In this document: positions 26,064 to 35,339 of the stretch, in pieces
Position numbering within the stretch: position 1 is the stretch's first letter
How the letters are laid out: each line of letters begins with the position of its first letter
Assembly: GCA_902464565.1 (NCBI GenBank)
Contig: CABQJV010000002.1
Coordinates: forward strand, 1 to 64,000
DNA from: an uncultured Collinsella sp.
GTDB taxonomy: Bacteria; Actinomycetota; Coriobacteriia; Coriobacteriales; Coriobacteriaceae
DNA: 64,000 bases
Reading direction: 5' to 3'
The notes under the pieces: generated by a model
The model's input: only the letters and a program-made list of their open reading frames with translations
What the model was told of the DNA's origin: nothing
Databases searched by the model: none
Program-made: the position numbers and the translations under genes

Positions 26064-28313
26064 GTGAACGTTCATAAGCTTAAGAAAGCCAAGAAAAGCG
26101 TGGTGGAAAAACAGGGGGCACGGAAGCGCGATGTGACGACCTTTATCGTCACTGCAGTCCTTATGGTCATCTATCTGCTATGGCGTCTGCTGTTCACCCT
26201 GCCGTTTGATCAGGGGATTCCCCAGATGGTTTTTGCGGTCTTGCTGCTCATCGCTGAGACAGTAACCGCGTTTACGACCTTCGAACTTTACTACCGCAAG
26301 GTTAAGGCCGACAGCGGACATCTCGTTATGCCGAAAATCTTGCCCGAAGACTATCCCGACGTTGACGTGGTAATCGCTACGCACAACGAGCCGACTGACG
26401 TGTTGTTCAAGACGGCGAACGCCTGTACCTACATGGACTATCCCGATCGTTCTCGGGTGCACGTCTATTTTGCTGACGATGGCTGCCGCAAAGAGGTCGC
26501 TTCCCTTGCGGCTGAACTTGGGATTGGTTATATCCCCTGCGAGGATAACAAGTATGCCAAATCGGGCAACCTCAACAACGCGTTAAGGCACACGACTTCA
26601 CCGCTGATCGCGACGTTCGATGCCGACATGATTCCGCGTAGCAGCTTTCTCGTAGATACCGTGCCCTATTTCTTGCTGCCTCGCTATATTCAGGATGGCG
26701 CGACCGGCGCATGGCGTTATCGTTCCGAGGACGAACTCAATGAGGACCTTAAAGTCGGTCTGATTCAGACGCCGCAAAGCTTCTATAATCTTGATCTTTT
26801 TCAGTTCAATCTGTACGCCGAGGACAAGATTCCTAATGAGCAAGATTTCTTCTCACGCGAGGTAAACCAGATGCGCAACTCGTCCAACGCCTGCGCATAC
26901 ACCGGTAGCAATGCCGTGATTTCGCGCGCCGGTATGGAGGAGATTGGCGGGTTTCCGTATCATACGATCACCGAAGATTTTGAGACGAGCTGTCGTCTGC
27001 AGATGGCGGGTTATATTACCTATGCCACTGATAAGGTCGAAGCTCACGGCCTCTCGACGACGGATGTGCGCTCGATGGTGCACCAACGCATCCGCTGGGC
27101 GCGCGGTGTGATTCAGAGCATCCAAAACACGGGTGTCATCTTTTCCCGTAAGATTTCTTTTTCCGCGCGCATTACCTATCTGTGCAGTTTTCTGTACTGG
27201 TGGTCATTCTTCAACCGCATCATCTTCATTCTTGCGCCCATTATGTTTGCCTTGTTTGACTTCCAAGTGGTTAACTGCACACTCTGGCAGTTACTAATTT
27301 TTTGGCTGCCGAGCTATTTCTTTTATAGCAGGTCTATGAAATTGCTTTCGAGCAATGTTCGCAGTCAGAAATGGAGTCAAATCATCGACACCACGCTGGC
27401 GCCATCACTTATTATTCCCGTATTTCTTGAGACGCTCGGTATCCGCGAGACCAAGTTCAAAGTTACGCGTAAAGACAAGACGACCAATCGCAGCGGTAGC
27501 CTGTGGAACATGCTCCCACACCTGTTGCTCGTGGTGCTCTCGGTTGCAGCTATTATCAGATTTACATGGGGAAAGTATGGCATGGCGCTCGTGTACAGTT
27601 CCGTGATCATCTATTGGTTGTGCTACAACTTGATTGCCCTTTTGTATGCTATTGCCTTTTCGGGTGGTCGGTCCATGCCGCGCAAGAGTACTCGCATCTC
27701 CGTAGACGAACCTGCGGTGCTGACGGCGCTGCCGGTTGAGGATGAGTGGTCGAAGCTAACCGAGGGCACCGGCGAAGCCGTGGCCGAAGGTGGCGTTTTC
27801 CCCGATTGCAGTTCGGACGAGACGGATGACGAAGGCCCTGTGGGTGTTTTCGCGGGGCGTGCCATCAACATGTCAGACGGTGGTGTACTCGTGCGCATCG
27901 ATGATCCCTTTCCCGAGGAGCTGCGCAGCTTTGCGGTGCGCTTGGGAGATGGTCGCTATTGCACATGCGTTTCTGGTAGGCTTGTGCGCCTCTTTCAATC
28001 CAAATGTGGCGATGATGAGTCGTGGTACGCGGCGCTTCGAATCGAGCACCGCTCGCTCGAGGAGCGTCGCATCTATGATCAGCTGCTGTACGATCGCGAA
28101 ACGGGCATCGCCGAGGAGCTTGATAGCTGGAACACCACCTATGACGATATCGTGCGTATTGTCCGCATGAGGATAAGGGCGCTTCTTTCGCGTCACCGCG
28201 TATGGAGATCCCGCCGCCGCTCCAGGCGTGATAGCGATCGATGCGGCGATTCACGGGATGCGGAGCGGACCAGTCACGATTCTGCTCATGTCGAAGGAGA
28301 CGCTGCATGCTGA
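26064..28313 (+). CDS. Cellulose-synthase-like glycosyltransferase with PilZ domain
   Basis: 749-aa processive GT2 polymerase, BcsA-like. Two N-terminal helices (about 28-75) precede the catalytic domain: VVIATHNEP, YFADDG (Asp138/139), FDADM (Asp186), TED (303-305) and QRIRW (341-345, the QxxRW motif). Further helices follow (about 365-530). A cytoplasmic PilZ domain then carries the c-di-GMP signature, RKSTR (Arg540 and Arg544) and NMSDGG (602-607). The tail is Arg-rich. Together this predicts secretion of a beta-linked glycan activated by c-di-GMP. The product may not be cellulose, as no bcsB, bcsC or bcsZ is present. GTG start with AGGGGGATGA upstream. Confidence 0.88.
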   Translation: MNVHKLKKAKKSVVEKQGARKRDVTTFIVTAVLMVIYLLWRLLFTLPFDQGIPQMVFAVLLLIAETVTAFTTFELYYRKVKADSGHLVMPKILPEDYPDVDVVIATHNEPTDVLFKTANACTYMDYPDRSRVHVYFADDGCRKEVASLAAELGIGYIPCEDNKYAKSGNLNNALRHTTSPLIATFDADMIPRSSFLVDTVPYFLLPRYIQDGATGAWRYRSEDELNEDLKVGLIQTPQSFYNLDLFQFNLYAEDKIPNEQDFFSREVNQMRNSSNACAYTGSNAVISRAGMEEIGGFPYHTITEDFETSCRLQMAGYITYATDKVEAHGLSTTDVRSMVHQRIRWARGVIQSIQNTGVIFSRKISFSARITYLCSFLYWWSFFNRIIFILAPIMFALFDFQVVNCTLWQLLIFWLPSYFFYSRSMKLLSSNVRSQKWSQIIDTTLAPSLIIPVFLETLGIRETKFKVTRKDKTTNRSGSLWNMLPHLLLVVLSVAAIIRFTWGKYGMALVYSSVIIYWLCYNLIALLYAIAFSGGRSMPRKSTRISVDEPAVLTALPVEDEWSKLTEGTGEAVAEGGVFPDCSSDETDDEGPVGVFAGRAINMSDGGVLVRIDDPFPEELRSFAVRLGDGRYCTCVSGRLVRLFQSKCGDDESWYAALRIEHRSLEERRIYDQLLYDRETGIAEELDSWNTTYDDIVRIVRMRIRALLSRHRVWRSRRRSRRDSDRCGDSRDAERTSHDSAHVEGDAAC

Positions 28314-30172
28314 TTATTGCTGCCTTCGGCCGTGCGGCGCTGTTCCTGCTAGCGCTCTTCGGTCTGTGCTATTGGATCCATCGTTTGACCGAGACGGATG
28401 TGCATTTCGCTCCCGTGTGTGCCTTGTGTGTCATGGGGGTCGTCACGTATGCCGGTGGAATCGTGGGCGCGCTTGCCCCTGCCACCTGGGGGGTGGTTGT
28501 GGTGGGCGCCATCGCCGGTGCAGCGGCAATGCCCTGTCTCCATGGTCGTGGTCTTGCTAGATTGCCCTTTGGTCTCCCTGACGCGTGTTTTCTCCTAGGT
28601 ATGTTGATCTTTCTGTGGCCCCTGCTGTCGGCGCGTCTCGAGCATTACGATAACTTTACGCATTGGGCTATAGCGCTCAAGGTCATGCTGGAGACGGGGG
28701 CTTTCCCCACGGCGTCAAGTGGTCTCGTTGAGTTTTTCAACTATCCGCTCGGCACAACTTCACTGCTGTACTGCGCATGCACGTTTTTAGGCCATGCCGA
28801 GGGAACAATGCTCGTTGTTCAGGCAGCCTTTATCTTCTCATGTTTTTATGCTGTTCTTGGTATTGTGCGCAATCGCCGTTCGTTTCTGCCATATGCGGTG
28901 TTAGGGGCTGGCTGCTCGCTCCTTACGTTTTTCAATGTAACGATTCGCATTAATAACCTTTTGGTTGATTTCGTGCTCCCGGCCCTCACGATGGCGTGCT
29001 GGGCAGTCGTGGATCGTTATAACGGTGATGTTCGCCGCGAGCTCAAGTTGCTCGTGCCGTTGATGGCGGAGCTCATAGTGGTGAAGTCGACGGGCGTCGT
29101 ATTCGTTGCATTTGTGCTCGCTTACCATTTAGCGCGCGGACACGTTGCTCTCAGGAATCGCAGCTGGAACGCTCGCCTGCGCTGGTTTGGTGCAACTGCC
29201 GTCGCAGGTGTTTTGGGTTTTTCCACTTATCTGATGTGGAGTTGGCACATGGCCACGGCGCTCGCGGGCGTCAAGAATAAGTTCGATGTGGGCGATGCTG
29301 CTCACGCGGCGGTGGTCGGCGGTAAGAATACTGCCCAGATCGCGCAGGTCGTCTCGACGTTTTTTGCGACCTCCATCGATTTAACTACCAGGCCTGCGCT
29401 CGGTTTCCTGCTCGGCAACTTGGCTGTTGTCGCATTGCTAGCGGCTGCTCGGTGGCGCTTTGGGCATCAGTTGACACATGTGCGCCGCGCGCTGGTTGCG
29501 CTTGATTTCATGACAATTGTTTACTATGTGGGTATTCTCGCCATGTACATTTTCTCGATGCCAATGGACGAGGCCTTGAGGCTTGCTGGATTCGATCGTT
29601 ATGCTTGCAGCATCATTGCATTGTTTGTCGGTGGCCTGGTGATGGCAGTTACCGTTGAGCTTGAGGGGCAGATGAAATTCCGGTCCGATGGTTCCCCCTG
29701 CCATGCAACGCCGTTACATAAGCGGCGATACCAACAGGTTGTAATGGGCTGCATCGCCTTGTCGCTTGGCCTTTTGACGAGTGAATACAACGGCATGCTA
29801 TTCAATGCAAAGACATACGACACTTCGCTTCCGGCGACGGTCCGAGATGTCGTCGGTGATCGCTGGCCGGCATCGGGTAAAGAAGACGGTACTCGTTATT
29901 TGCTGTTCGGTTCCGATCGCGATGGGCTTATGACTTCGTACTACTTCACGTATTTGGCTCGATATTATTTGTTTGCCCCGCATTCCGATGCCATATGCGC
30001 GTTCTATGAGCCCAATATGGATAACCTTCTGTCGGGTTATGACAAGCTCATCGTAATCGAGTCCAATTCTGCGGAGATGGGTCTACTTAAAAAGCATTAT
30101 GGCGTTACAGGCAAGGTCGGCGTCTATCGTATCGAGAAAAATAGCACCAGGGTAAACCTTATTGCTGAGTGA
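28307..30172 (+). CDS. Polytopic membrane protein, possible GT-C enzyme
   Basis: 621-aa protein with roughly 12 hydrophobic segments. It is not confidently recognised. An acidic first-loop segment (RLEHYDNFTHWAIALKVM) and a large soluble C-terminal part after about residue 500 resemble GT-C glycosyltransferases or polymer ligases. ATG 28307 overlaps the end of the polymerase gene (ATGCTGA) and has GAAGGAGA upstream, so it is the third gene of the operon. A role in modifying or linking the exopolysaccharide is inferred from position only. Codon use is slightly AT-richer than in flanking housekeeping genes. Confidence 0.72.
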   Translation: MLIIAAFGRAALFLLALFGLCYWIHRLTETDVHFAPVCALCVMGVVTYAGGIVGALAPATWGVVVVGAIAGAAAMPCLHGRGLARLPFGLPDACFLLGMLIFLWPLLSARLEHYDNFTHWAIALKVMLETGAFPTASSGLVEFFNYPLGTTSLLYCACTFLGHAEGTMLVVQAAFIFSCFYAVLGIVRNRRSFLPYAVLGAGCSLLTFFNVTIRINNLLVDFVLPALTMACWAVVDRYNGDVRRELKLLVPLMAELIVVKSTGVVFVAFVLAYHLARGHVALRNRSWNARLRWFGATAVAGVLGFSTYLMWSWHMATALAGVKNKFDVGDAAHAAVVGGKNTAQIAQVVSTFFATSIDLTTRPALGFLLGNLAVVALLAAARWRFGHQLTHVRRALVALDFMTIVYYVGILAMYIFSMPMDEALRLAGFDRYACSIIALFVGGLVMAVTVELEGQMKFRSDGSPCHATPLHKRRYQQVVMGCIALSLGLLTSEYNGMLFNAKTYDTSLPATVRDVVGDRWPASGKEDGTRYLLFGSDRDGLMTSYYFTYLARYYLFAPHSDAICAFYEPNMDNLLSGYDKLIVIESNSAEMGLLKKHYGVTGKVGVYRIEKNSTRVNLIAE

Positions 30173-30326
30173 GGCAGCGAGATGAGCTCTATGATCATGA
30201 TTTCACCCATTCCGGATAGGTTGCCTTGTACCAATGTGGTGGGGAGATGTGGCGTTTCCGCAGATAAAACCGACCAAAATTAACCTGTCCCTTTTTGGTA
30301 GGTGGAGAATGGGGTAAAGTAAGTGA

Positions 30327-30335
30327 TGGTTAACT
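30327..30335 (+). promoter_or_regulatory. TGGTTAACT element before FeoB-associated gene
   Basis: This 9-mer matches the arm of the feo promoter palindrome (GTGGTTAACT) and lies just before the AGAGGAGG ribosome site. It may be a shared iron-response site. Confidence 0.3.
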
Positions 30336-30349
30336 AGAGGAGGCTTGCT

Positions 30350-30550
30350 ATGGCACCTATCGATGTTGTTGTACTGGCTGTTATCGGTATTGCGTTTGTC
30401 GCCGTGTGCGTGCGCATCTACCGCAAGGGCACCTGCGCCGACTGCGCTCAGGGTGGCGTTTGCACCGGGCATTGCTCCAACAAAAAGACGTGCGCCGCAC
30501 TTAAGGGCGTGGACAAAATCGCCGAAGACTTGGGCCGCGGTATCAAATAA
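30350..30550 (+). CDS. FeoB-associated Cys-rich membrane peptide
   Basis: 66-aa protein with one N-terminal helix (VVVLAVIGIAFVAVCVRIY) followed by a Cys-rich cytoplasmic segment (CADCAQGGVCTGHC, then a further Cys in KKTCAAL). This matches the FeoB-associated small protein family found beside feoB in Firmicutes and Actinobacteria, where it is thought to help iron handling. Here it is separated from feoB by the polysaccharide operon. A strong ribosome site (AGAGGAGG) is present. Confidence 0.85.
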   Translation: MAPIDVVVLAVIGIAFVAVCVRIYRKGTCADCAQGGVCTGHCSNKKTCAALKGVDKIAEDLGRGIK

Positions 30551-30563
30551 GGTCCGGACATCC

Positions 30564-30600
30564 AAGCGCTCCGCGGGCATCCGTTCGCGGGGCGCTTTGT
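30564..30600 (+). terminator. Terminator after Cys-rich peptide gene
   Basis: AAGCGCTCCGCGG and CGCGGGGCGCTT arms followed by TTTGTG. Confidence 0.65.
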
Positions 30601-30694
30601 GCATTTGAGGGAGAGCACGGCGAGTCGAAGAGTATTTTTGGGGTATCGTTAACTGAACTGTAAATTGGCAACTTATCTATAACGGAGTAATCCC

Positions 30695-31774
30695 ATGAGC
30701 GCTCGTGTAACCATGAAGGACATAGCCGCCGAGCTTGGCGTTTCCATCAATACCGTGCACAAGGCCCTGACGGGAAAGGCCGGCGTGAGCGAATCCGTGC
30801 GCGCCAAGGTGAACGCCAAGGCCGAGGCCATGGGCTATCACCGCAACACAAGTGCCTCAAGCCTGCGCCGCAAGGACATCAATCTGGTGTTTTGCCTGCC
30901 CCGCGCATCGCGCGAGGGAGCGTACTTTTTCCGTTACCTGTGGGAAGGCTGCAATCGCTTTGAACAGGAGGTCATCGACCGGGGCATTACGGTTGAGCGC
31001 GTTGAATTTGGCGTGGGCGGCTACGCTGATGCGCTCGAGCAAATCGACGAGCGTCTGCAGGTGGGCGAGAAGATTGATGGCTTGCTCGCCTATGCGCCGG
31101 GCGACGATCGTGCGACTGAGCTTTTGGGGCAGATCGCCGAGGCGGGCGTGACGATTGAGCTTGTCGACGGCGACCGTCCGCATTTGAATCGTTTGGGTGC
31201 GAGCTTGGCCGATTATTCGACGGCAGGCAGCCTTATGGCCGAGCAGGCGGTAAACCTGGTCCATGCTTCTGGGGCCGACGCCCGCGTGCTCCTTTTGACA
31301 GGCGACCCATATACCGATTCGCACTATCTAACCGCCCGCGCCTTCCACAATTACCTGCGCGAACGTGATATTCCATGGCAGGTTGAGGATCTTGCAGGTG
31401 CCCATGCGCAAGTCAAACAACTCGAGCATGAGCTCGAAAAGCGCTTGAGTGCGCCGGACGCCCCTGAACTTATCTGTAGCGTTTTTGCCGTTGGTTCCGA
31501 AGTGGTTGCCGACGCGCTCGTCTCGACCGGCAAGGCCGGTCAGGTCATGGTGATCGGCAACGACCTGTTTCCCGAAAGTGCTCTGGCCTTGCGCCGCGGT
31601 ATCTTTACCAATATTGTCTATAAGGACCCGACGAGCCTGGCGTATCGCGGCGCTAAGACGCTGGGCGATTATCTGCTGTGGGGAAGGACCCCGACGGTGC
31701 CCGTCCAGAAGGGCGCCGTCGAGATGGTATTTGCCAGCAATATCGACCGCTACTGCGAACTTGCGGGTATTTAG
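30695..31774 (+). CDS. LacI-family transcriptional regulator
   Basis: 359-aa regulator. The N-terminal HTH is TMKDIAAELGVSINTVHKAL with a His in place of the usual Ser in 'TVS', followed by the hinge region SASSLRRKD. The rest is a periplasmic-binding-protein-like sugar domain (about 62-355) with DGLLAYAPGDD and VFAVGSEVVADAL. It sits just before the uronate operon, whose promoters carry palindromes with a central CG (GTGAACGTTCAC), the geometry expected for LacI operators. It is therefore the leading candidate regulator of the pectin island. The ligand (a uronate or KDG) is inferred from context. Confidence 0.9.
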   Translation: MSARVTMKDIAAELGVSINTVHKALTGKAGVSESVRAKVNAKAEAMGYHRNTSASSLRRKDINLVFCLPRASREGAYFFRYLWEGCNRFEQEVIDRGITVERVEFGVGGYADALEQIDERLQVGEKIDGLLAYAPGDDRATELLGQIAEAGVTIELVDGDRPHLNRLGASLADYSTAGSLMAEQAVNLVHASGADARVLLLTGDPYTDSHYLTARAFHNYLRERDIPWQVEDLAGAHAQVKQLEHELEKRLSAPDAPELICSVFAVGSEVVADALVSTGKAGQVMVIGNDLFPESALALRRGIFTNIVYKDPTSLAYRGAKTLGDYLLWGRTPTVPVQKGAVEMVFASNIDRYCELAGI

Positions 31775-31799
31775 CCGATTGAGCAGGTACCCCCTCTTG

Positions 31800-31998
31800 C
31801 GACGTGCATTTTTGGGAGTATTCAGCATTGGCATGCCCTGAATGAGGTGCAGAACGACTGTTTTAAGTGCCCCCGATGGCGTAATTTGCCATCGGGGGCA
31901 CTTTTTATGCCAATCGGGCGCTATCTGCGTTCCAAATAGGACGCTGAGGATGGCGCACGGCGCGCTCCAATGCTGAATACTCCCAAAAATGCACGTCG
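31800..31998. repeat. 199-bp nested palindrome with central terminator
   Basis: Perfect 32-base arms (31800-31831 and 31967-31998) enclose 135 bases. At the centre, AAGTGCCCCCGATGGC and GCCATCGGGGGCACTT (31865-31903) form a strong stem followed by TTTTT, a likely bidirectional terminator for the LacI gene. The outer arms are much longer than termination needs. Confidence 0.8.
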
Positions 31999-32128
31999 GG
32001 ACATGACCCACCTGAGCAAAAGCGCTCAAGTTCGGTGTTCGGGGACGCCAACCAGTCCGCAATACATGCAAGTCACATCTCCAGCAACCGTTGAACGGGC
32101 AAAATCTACCGTTCACCCCGTGGTGGTT

Positions 32129-32144
32129 AGGTGAACGTTCACCT
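32129..32144. promoter_or_regulatory. Operator O1, uxaC promoter
   Basis: Perfect palindrome AGGTGAACGTTCACCT about 90 bases before uxaC. A degenerate half-site (CCGTTCACCCC) lies 20 bases upstream. Confidence 0.75.
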
Positions 32145-32167
32145 TTTGAGGTGCAATGGATTAGTAT

Positions 32168-32183
32168 AGTGAACGTTCACCTA
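32168..32183. promoter_or_regulatory. Operator O2, uxaC promoter
   Basis: GTGAACGTTCAC core (32169-32180) starting 40 bases after O1. A TATAGT -10-like sequence overlaps its left edge, so bound protein would block initiation. Confidence 0.75.
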
Positions 32184-32234
32184 AAGGATAACGAGCGCGC
32201 CATGCGCCCGCCTTGCCAGCAAAGGGGCTGTTTG

Positions 32235-33662
32235 ATGAAAAACTTTATGGACGATCAGGATTTCCTGCTGAGCACCAAGACCGGTGAGGAGCTGTTCCGC
32301 AACTTTGCCGAGGGCATGCCCATCGTCGACTATCACTGCCACATTTCTCCCAAGGAGATTTGGGAGGACAAGCGTTTCGAGAACATCACCGAGGTTTGGC
32401 TGGGCGGCGACCACTACAAGTGGCGCCTGATGCGTGCCAACGGCGTCGACGAGCGTTTTATCACTGGCGACGCCCCTGCTCGCGAGAAGTTCCAAAAGTG
32501 GGCCGAGACCCTGGGCCGCTGCGTCGGCAACCCCGTCTTTGAGTGGAGCCACCTGGAGCTTAAGCGCTACTTTGGCTACGAGGGCGTCCTCAACGGCAAG
32601 ACTGCCCAGGAGGTTTGGGACCTTGCCAACGCCAAGCTCGCCGAGGCCAGCTTTACCTGCCGCAACCTGATCAAGCAGTCCAACGTCCGCATGATCTGCA
32701 CTACTGACGACCCCGCCGACAGCTTTGAGTGGCACAAGAAGATTGCAGCCGACGACAGCTTTGACGTTCAGGTCGTTCCCGCCATGCGCCCCGACGCCGC
32801 CCTGCGCATCGAGCGTGGCCAGGAGTTTGCCGACTACTGCAGGCACCTCTCCGAGGTTGCCGGCGTTGAGGTCAGCGACTTCGAGGGCATGAAGGCGGCC
32901 ATCTCCAAGCGCTACGACGTTGCTCACGAGCTGGGCTGCCGCGCATCCGACCATGCACTCGACTACGTTATGTACGTACCGGCTACCGCCGACGAGATCG
33001 AGGCCATCTTTGCCAAGGGCCTGGCTGCTGAGCCGCTTACCGAGGAAGAAGTCCTCAAGTACAAGACTGCCTTTATGCAGTTCGTCGCCGGCGAGTATGT
33101 CCGCCTGGGCTGGGCCATGCAGCTGCACTTTGGCTGCAAGCGCGACAACAACCGCGCCATGTTCGCCAAGCTCGGTCCCGACACCGGCTATGACTGCATC
33201 TCCAACTACACGCCGTCCGACCAGCTCGCCGATTTCCTCAACTCCATCCAGGAGACCTGCGGCCTGCCCAAGACCATCCTGTACAGCCTGAACCCCATCG
33301 ATAACACCATGATCGATACCGTCATGGGCTGTTTCCAGGAGGCCCCGACCGCCGGCAAGATCCAGAACGGTTCCGCCTGGTGGTTCAACGACAACGAAGT
33401 CGGCATGCGCGAGCAGCTCACCGCCCTTGCCAACGAGGGCGTTCTGGGCAACTTCGTCGGCATGCTCACCGACTCCCGTTCCTTCCTGTCCTATCCGCGC
33501 CACGAGTACTTCCGTCGCGTGCTGTGCAGCGTGATCGGCGAGTGGGTCGAGCAGGGCAAGTACCCGGCCGACATGGAGCTGCTGGGCACCATCGTGCGCG
33601 ACATCAGCTACAACAACTCCGTTCGCTACTTTGGCTTTGACCTGGACACCGTCGAGGCCTAA
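32235..33662 (+). CDS. uxaC: Uronate isomerase
   Basis: Converts D-galacturonate to D-tagaturonate (and D-glucuronate to D-fructuronate) in the cytoplasm. The 475-aa protein has the amidohydrolase-fold start MPIVDYHCHISPKEIWEDK, WRLMRANGVDE, and CTTDDPADSFEWHKKI. LTDSRSFLSYPRHEYFRRVL near the C-terminus is diagnostic for the family. ATG 32235 follows AAAGGGG; the open frame extends upstream across the operators but has no coding character there. It is the first gene of uxaC-uxaB-uxaA. Confidence 0.96.
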   Translation: MKNFMDDQDFLLSTKTGEELFRNFAEGMPIVDYHCHISPKEIWEDKRFENITEVWLGGDHYKWRLMRANGVDERFITGDAPAREKFQKWAETLGRCVGNPVFEWSHLELKRYFGYEGVLNGKTAQEVWDLANAKLAEASFTCRNLIKQSNVRMICTTDDPADSFEWHKKIAADDSFDVQVVPAMRPDAALRIERGQEFADYCRHLSEVAGVEVSDFEGMKAAISKRYDVAHELGCRASDHALDYVMYVPATADEIEAIFAKGLAAEPLTEEEVLKYKTAFMQFVAGEYVRLGWAMQLHFGCKRDNNRAMFAKLGPDTGYDCISNYTPSDQLADFLNSIQETCGLPKTILYSLNPIDNTMIDTVMGCFQEAPTAGKIQNGSAWWFNDNEVGMREQLTALANEGVLGNFVGMLTDSRSFLSYPRHEYFRRVLCSVIGEWVEQGKYPADMELLGTIVRDISYNNSVRYFGFDLDTVEA

Positions 33663-33677
33663 ATCCAAACCTGGTTC

Positions 33678-33712
33678 CGGGAGCGCCGTCGCCACACGCG
33701 GCGCCCCCGTTT
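33678..33712 (+). terminator. Hairpin between uxaC and uxaB
   Basis: GGGAGCGCCG pairs with CGGCGCCCCC and is followed by GTTTTGC. Transcription probably continues in part, since the three uxa genes form one pathway. Confidence 0.45.
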
Positions 33713-33749
33713 TGCTTACACGCTAACGGCTATCTAAGGAGACACATAG

Positions 33750-35264
33750 ATGGAGAACATCAGCTACGATACGCTCGAGAAGATCGGCTACGAGGGCTAC
33801 CTGCTGCCCAAGGACGCGCCGGAGAAGGTCCTGCAGTTTGGCGAGGGCAACTTCCTACGCGCTTTCGTTGACCGCTTCTTTGACATGGGTAACGAGGCGA
33901 CCGGCTGGAATGGCAAGATCGTCATGGTCCAGCCCATCAGCGGCGCCTTTGGCTTTGCCGACGGTATCAATGCCCAGGACGACCTGTATACCGTGCTGGT
34001 GCGCGGCAAGGAGGACGGCAACACGGTCGACGAGTCCCGCGTGATTAGCGCTTGCAGCCGCTGCATCAACCCGTACCGCGAGGACGACTACCGCGCCATG
34101 ATGGAGGTCGCCGTCTCTGACGACCTGGAGATTATCGTCTCCAACACCACCGAGGCCGGTATCGCCTACGACCCGTCCTGCAAGGCCGACGACATGCCGC
34201 CCGCGAGTTTCCCCGCCAAGCTTGCTCAGGTCCTTCACGCCCGCTGGGCCGCCGGCAAGCCGGGCGTCATTGTGCTCGCCTGCGAGCTCATCGATCACAA
34301 CGGCGAGGAGCTGCTGCGCATCATGAACCAGTACGTGAGCGACTGGGGCTGGGAGGACGAGTTTGCGCAGTGGATGGCCAACGACTGCACCGTCTGCACC
34401 ACGCTCGTCGACACTATCGTCCCCGGCCGCATCCGCGACCCCAAGGAGGCCGCTGCCGTGGCCGAGCGCCTGGGCTACGAGGATCCCTTCCTGGCCGTGC
34501 GCGAGCCCTTCCAGATGTGGGGCATCCAGGGCGATGAGTCGCTTGCCGAGAAGCTCCCCTTCGTGAAGGCCGGCCTGCCGGGCGTCTTTGTGACCCCCGA
34601 TGTCACCCCGTACAAGAAGCGCAAGGTCCGCATCCTCAACGGCGCCCACACTGCCTTTGTTCCGGGCTCCTGGGTTGCCGGCTTTGACATCGTGCGCGAT
34701 TGCATGCACGACGAGACCGTCCGCGGCTTCATGAACACCATGCTCTACCACGAGGTCATCCCGACGCTTGCCGCCGATTTGGATGTCGAAGACTGCAAGG
34801 CCTTTGCCGCCGCCGTCGAGAACCGATTCGACAACCCGTTTATCGACCACGCGCTGCTCTCCATTTGCCTCAACTCCACGGCCAAGTGGCGCGCTCGCGA
34901 CCTGCCCACGCTCAAGGACTATGTTGCCGAGACCGGCAGCCTGCCCAAGTGCCTGGCCACGAGCCTAGCTACGCTCATCGCCTTCTACACGCAGGAGCTT
35001 GTGTCCCGCGAGGGCGATGGCCTGCACCTGCGCCGTGCCGACGGCACCGAGTACACCGCTCAGGACGACGCCTTCGTGCTCGACTTCTACGCCGCCCACG
35101 CCGGTGCAGACGATGCCGAGCTGGTGCACGACGTGCTCACCAATGAGCAGATGTGGGGCGAGGACCTTACGCAGATCGCCGGCCTTGAGGAATTTGTCGT
35201 CAACGCGCTCACCGTCGTGCGCGCCGAGGGCGTCAAGCAGGCCTTCGCCAACGCCCAGGCGTAA
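33750..35264 (+). CDS. uxaB: Tagaturonate reductase
   Basis: NAD-dependent long-chain polyol dehydrogenase (504 aa) reducing tagaturonate to altronate. VLQFGEGNFLRAFVDRFFD at the N-terminus is typical of UxaB rather than fructuronate reductase (UxuB). VSNTTEAGIAYD, the catalytic-domain segment KKRKVRILNGAHTAFV (with the catalytic Lys) and FMNTMLYHEVIPTL follow. CTAAGGAGA precedes the start. It lies between uxaC and uxaA, which supports the assignment. Confidence 0.94.
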   Translation: MENISYDTLEKIGYEGYLLPKDAPEKVLQFGEGNFLRAFVDRFFDMGNEATGWNGKIVMVQPISGAFGFADGINAQDDLYTVLVRGKEDGNTVDESRVISACSRCINPYREDDYRAMMEVAVSDDLEIIVSNTTEAGIAYDPSCKADDMPPASFPAKLAQVLHARWAAGKPGVIVLACELIDHNGEELLRIMNQYVSDWGWEDEFAQWMANDCTVCTTLVDTIVPGRIRDPKEAAAVAERLGYEDPFLAVREPFQMWGIQGDESLAEKLPFVKAGLPGVFVTPDVTPYKKRKVRILNGAHTAFVPGSWVAGFDIVRDCMHDETVRGFMNTMLYHEVIPTLAADLDVEDCKAFAAAVENRFDNPFIDHALLSICLNSTAKWRARDLPTLKDYVAETGSLPKCLATSLATLIAFYTQELVSREGDGLHLRRADGTEYTAQDDAFVLDFYAAHAGADDAELVHDVLTNEQMWGEDLTQIAGLEEFVVNALTVVRAEGVKQAFANAQA

Positions 35265-35339
35265 ATTCCCGATGCGGGCGCCAGACGGCTTGCCCGCGCC
35301 TCGACTTCTGCTCAACCTGTAGGGTTAGGACCATTTGTA

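Noticed and set aside
32091..32234. N-terminal extension of UxaC
   Set aside because: It covers two operators and a promoter; ATG 32235 has a good ribosome site and gives the normal length.
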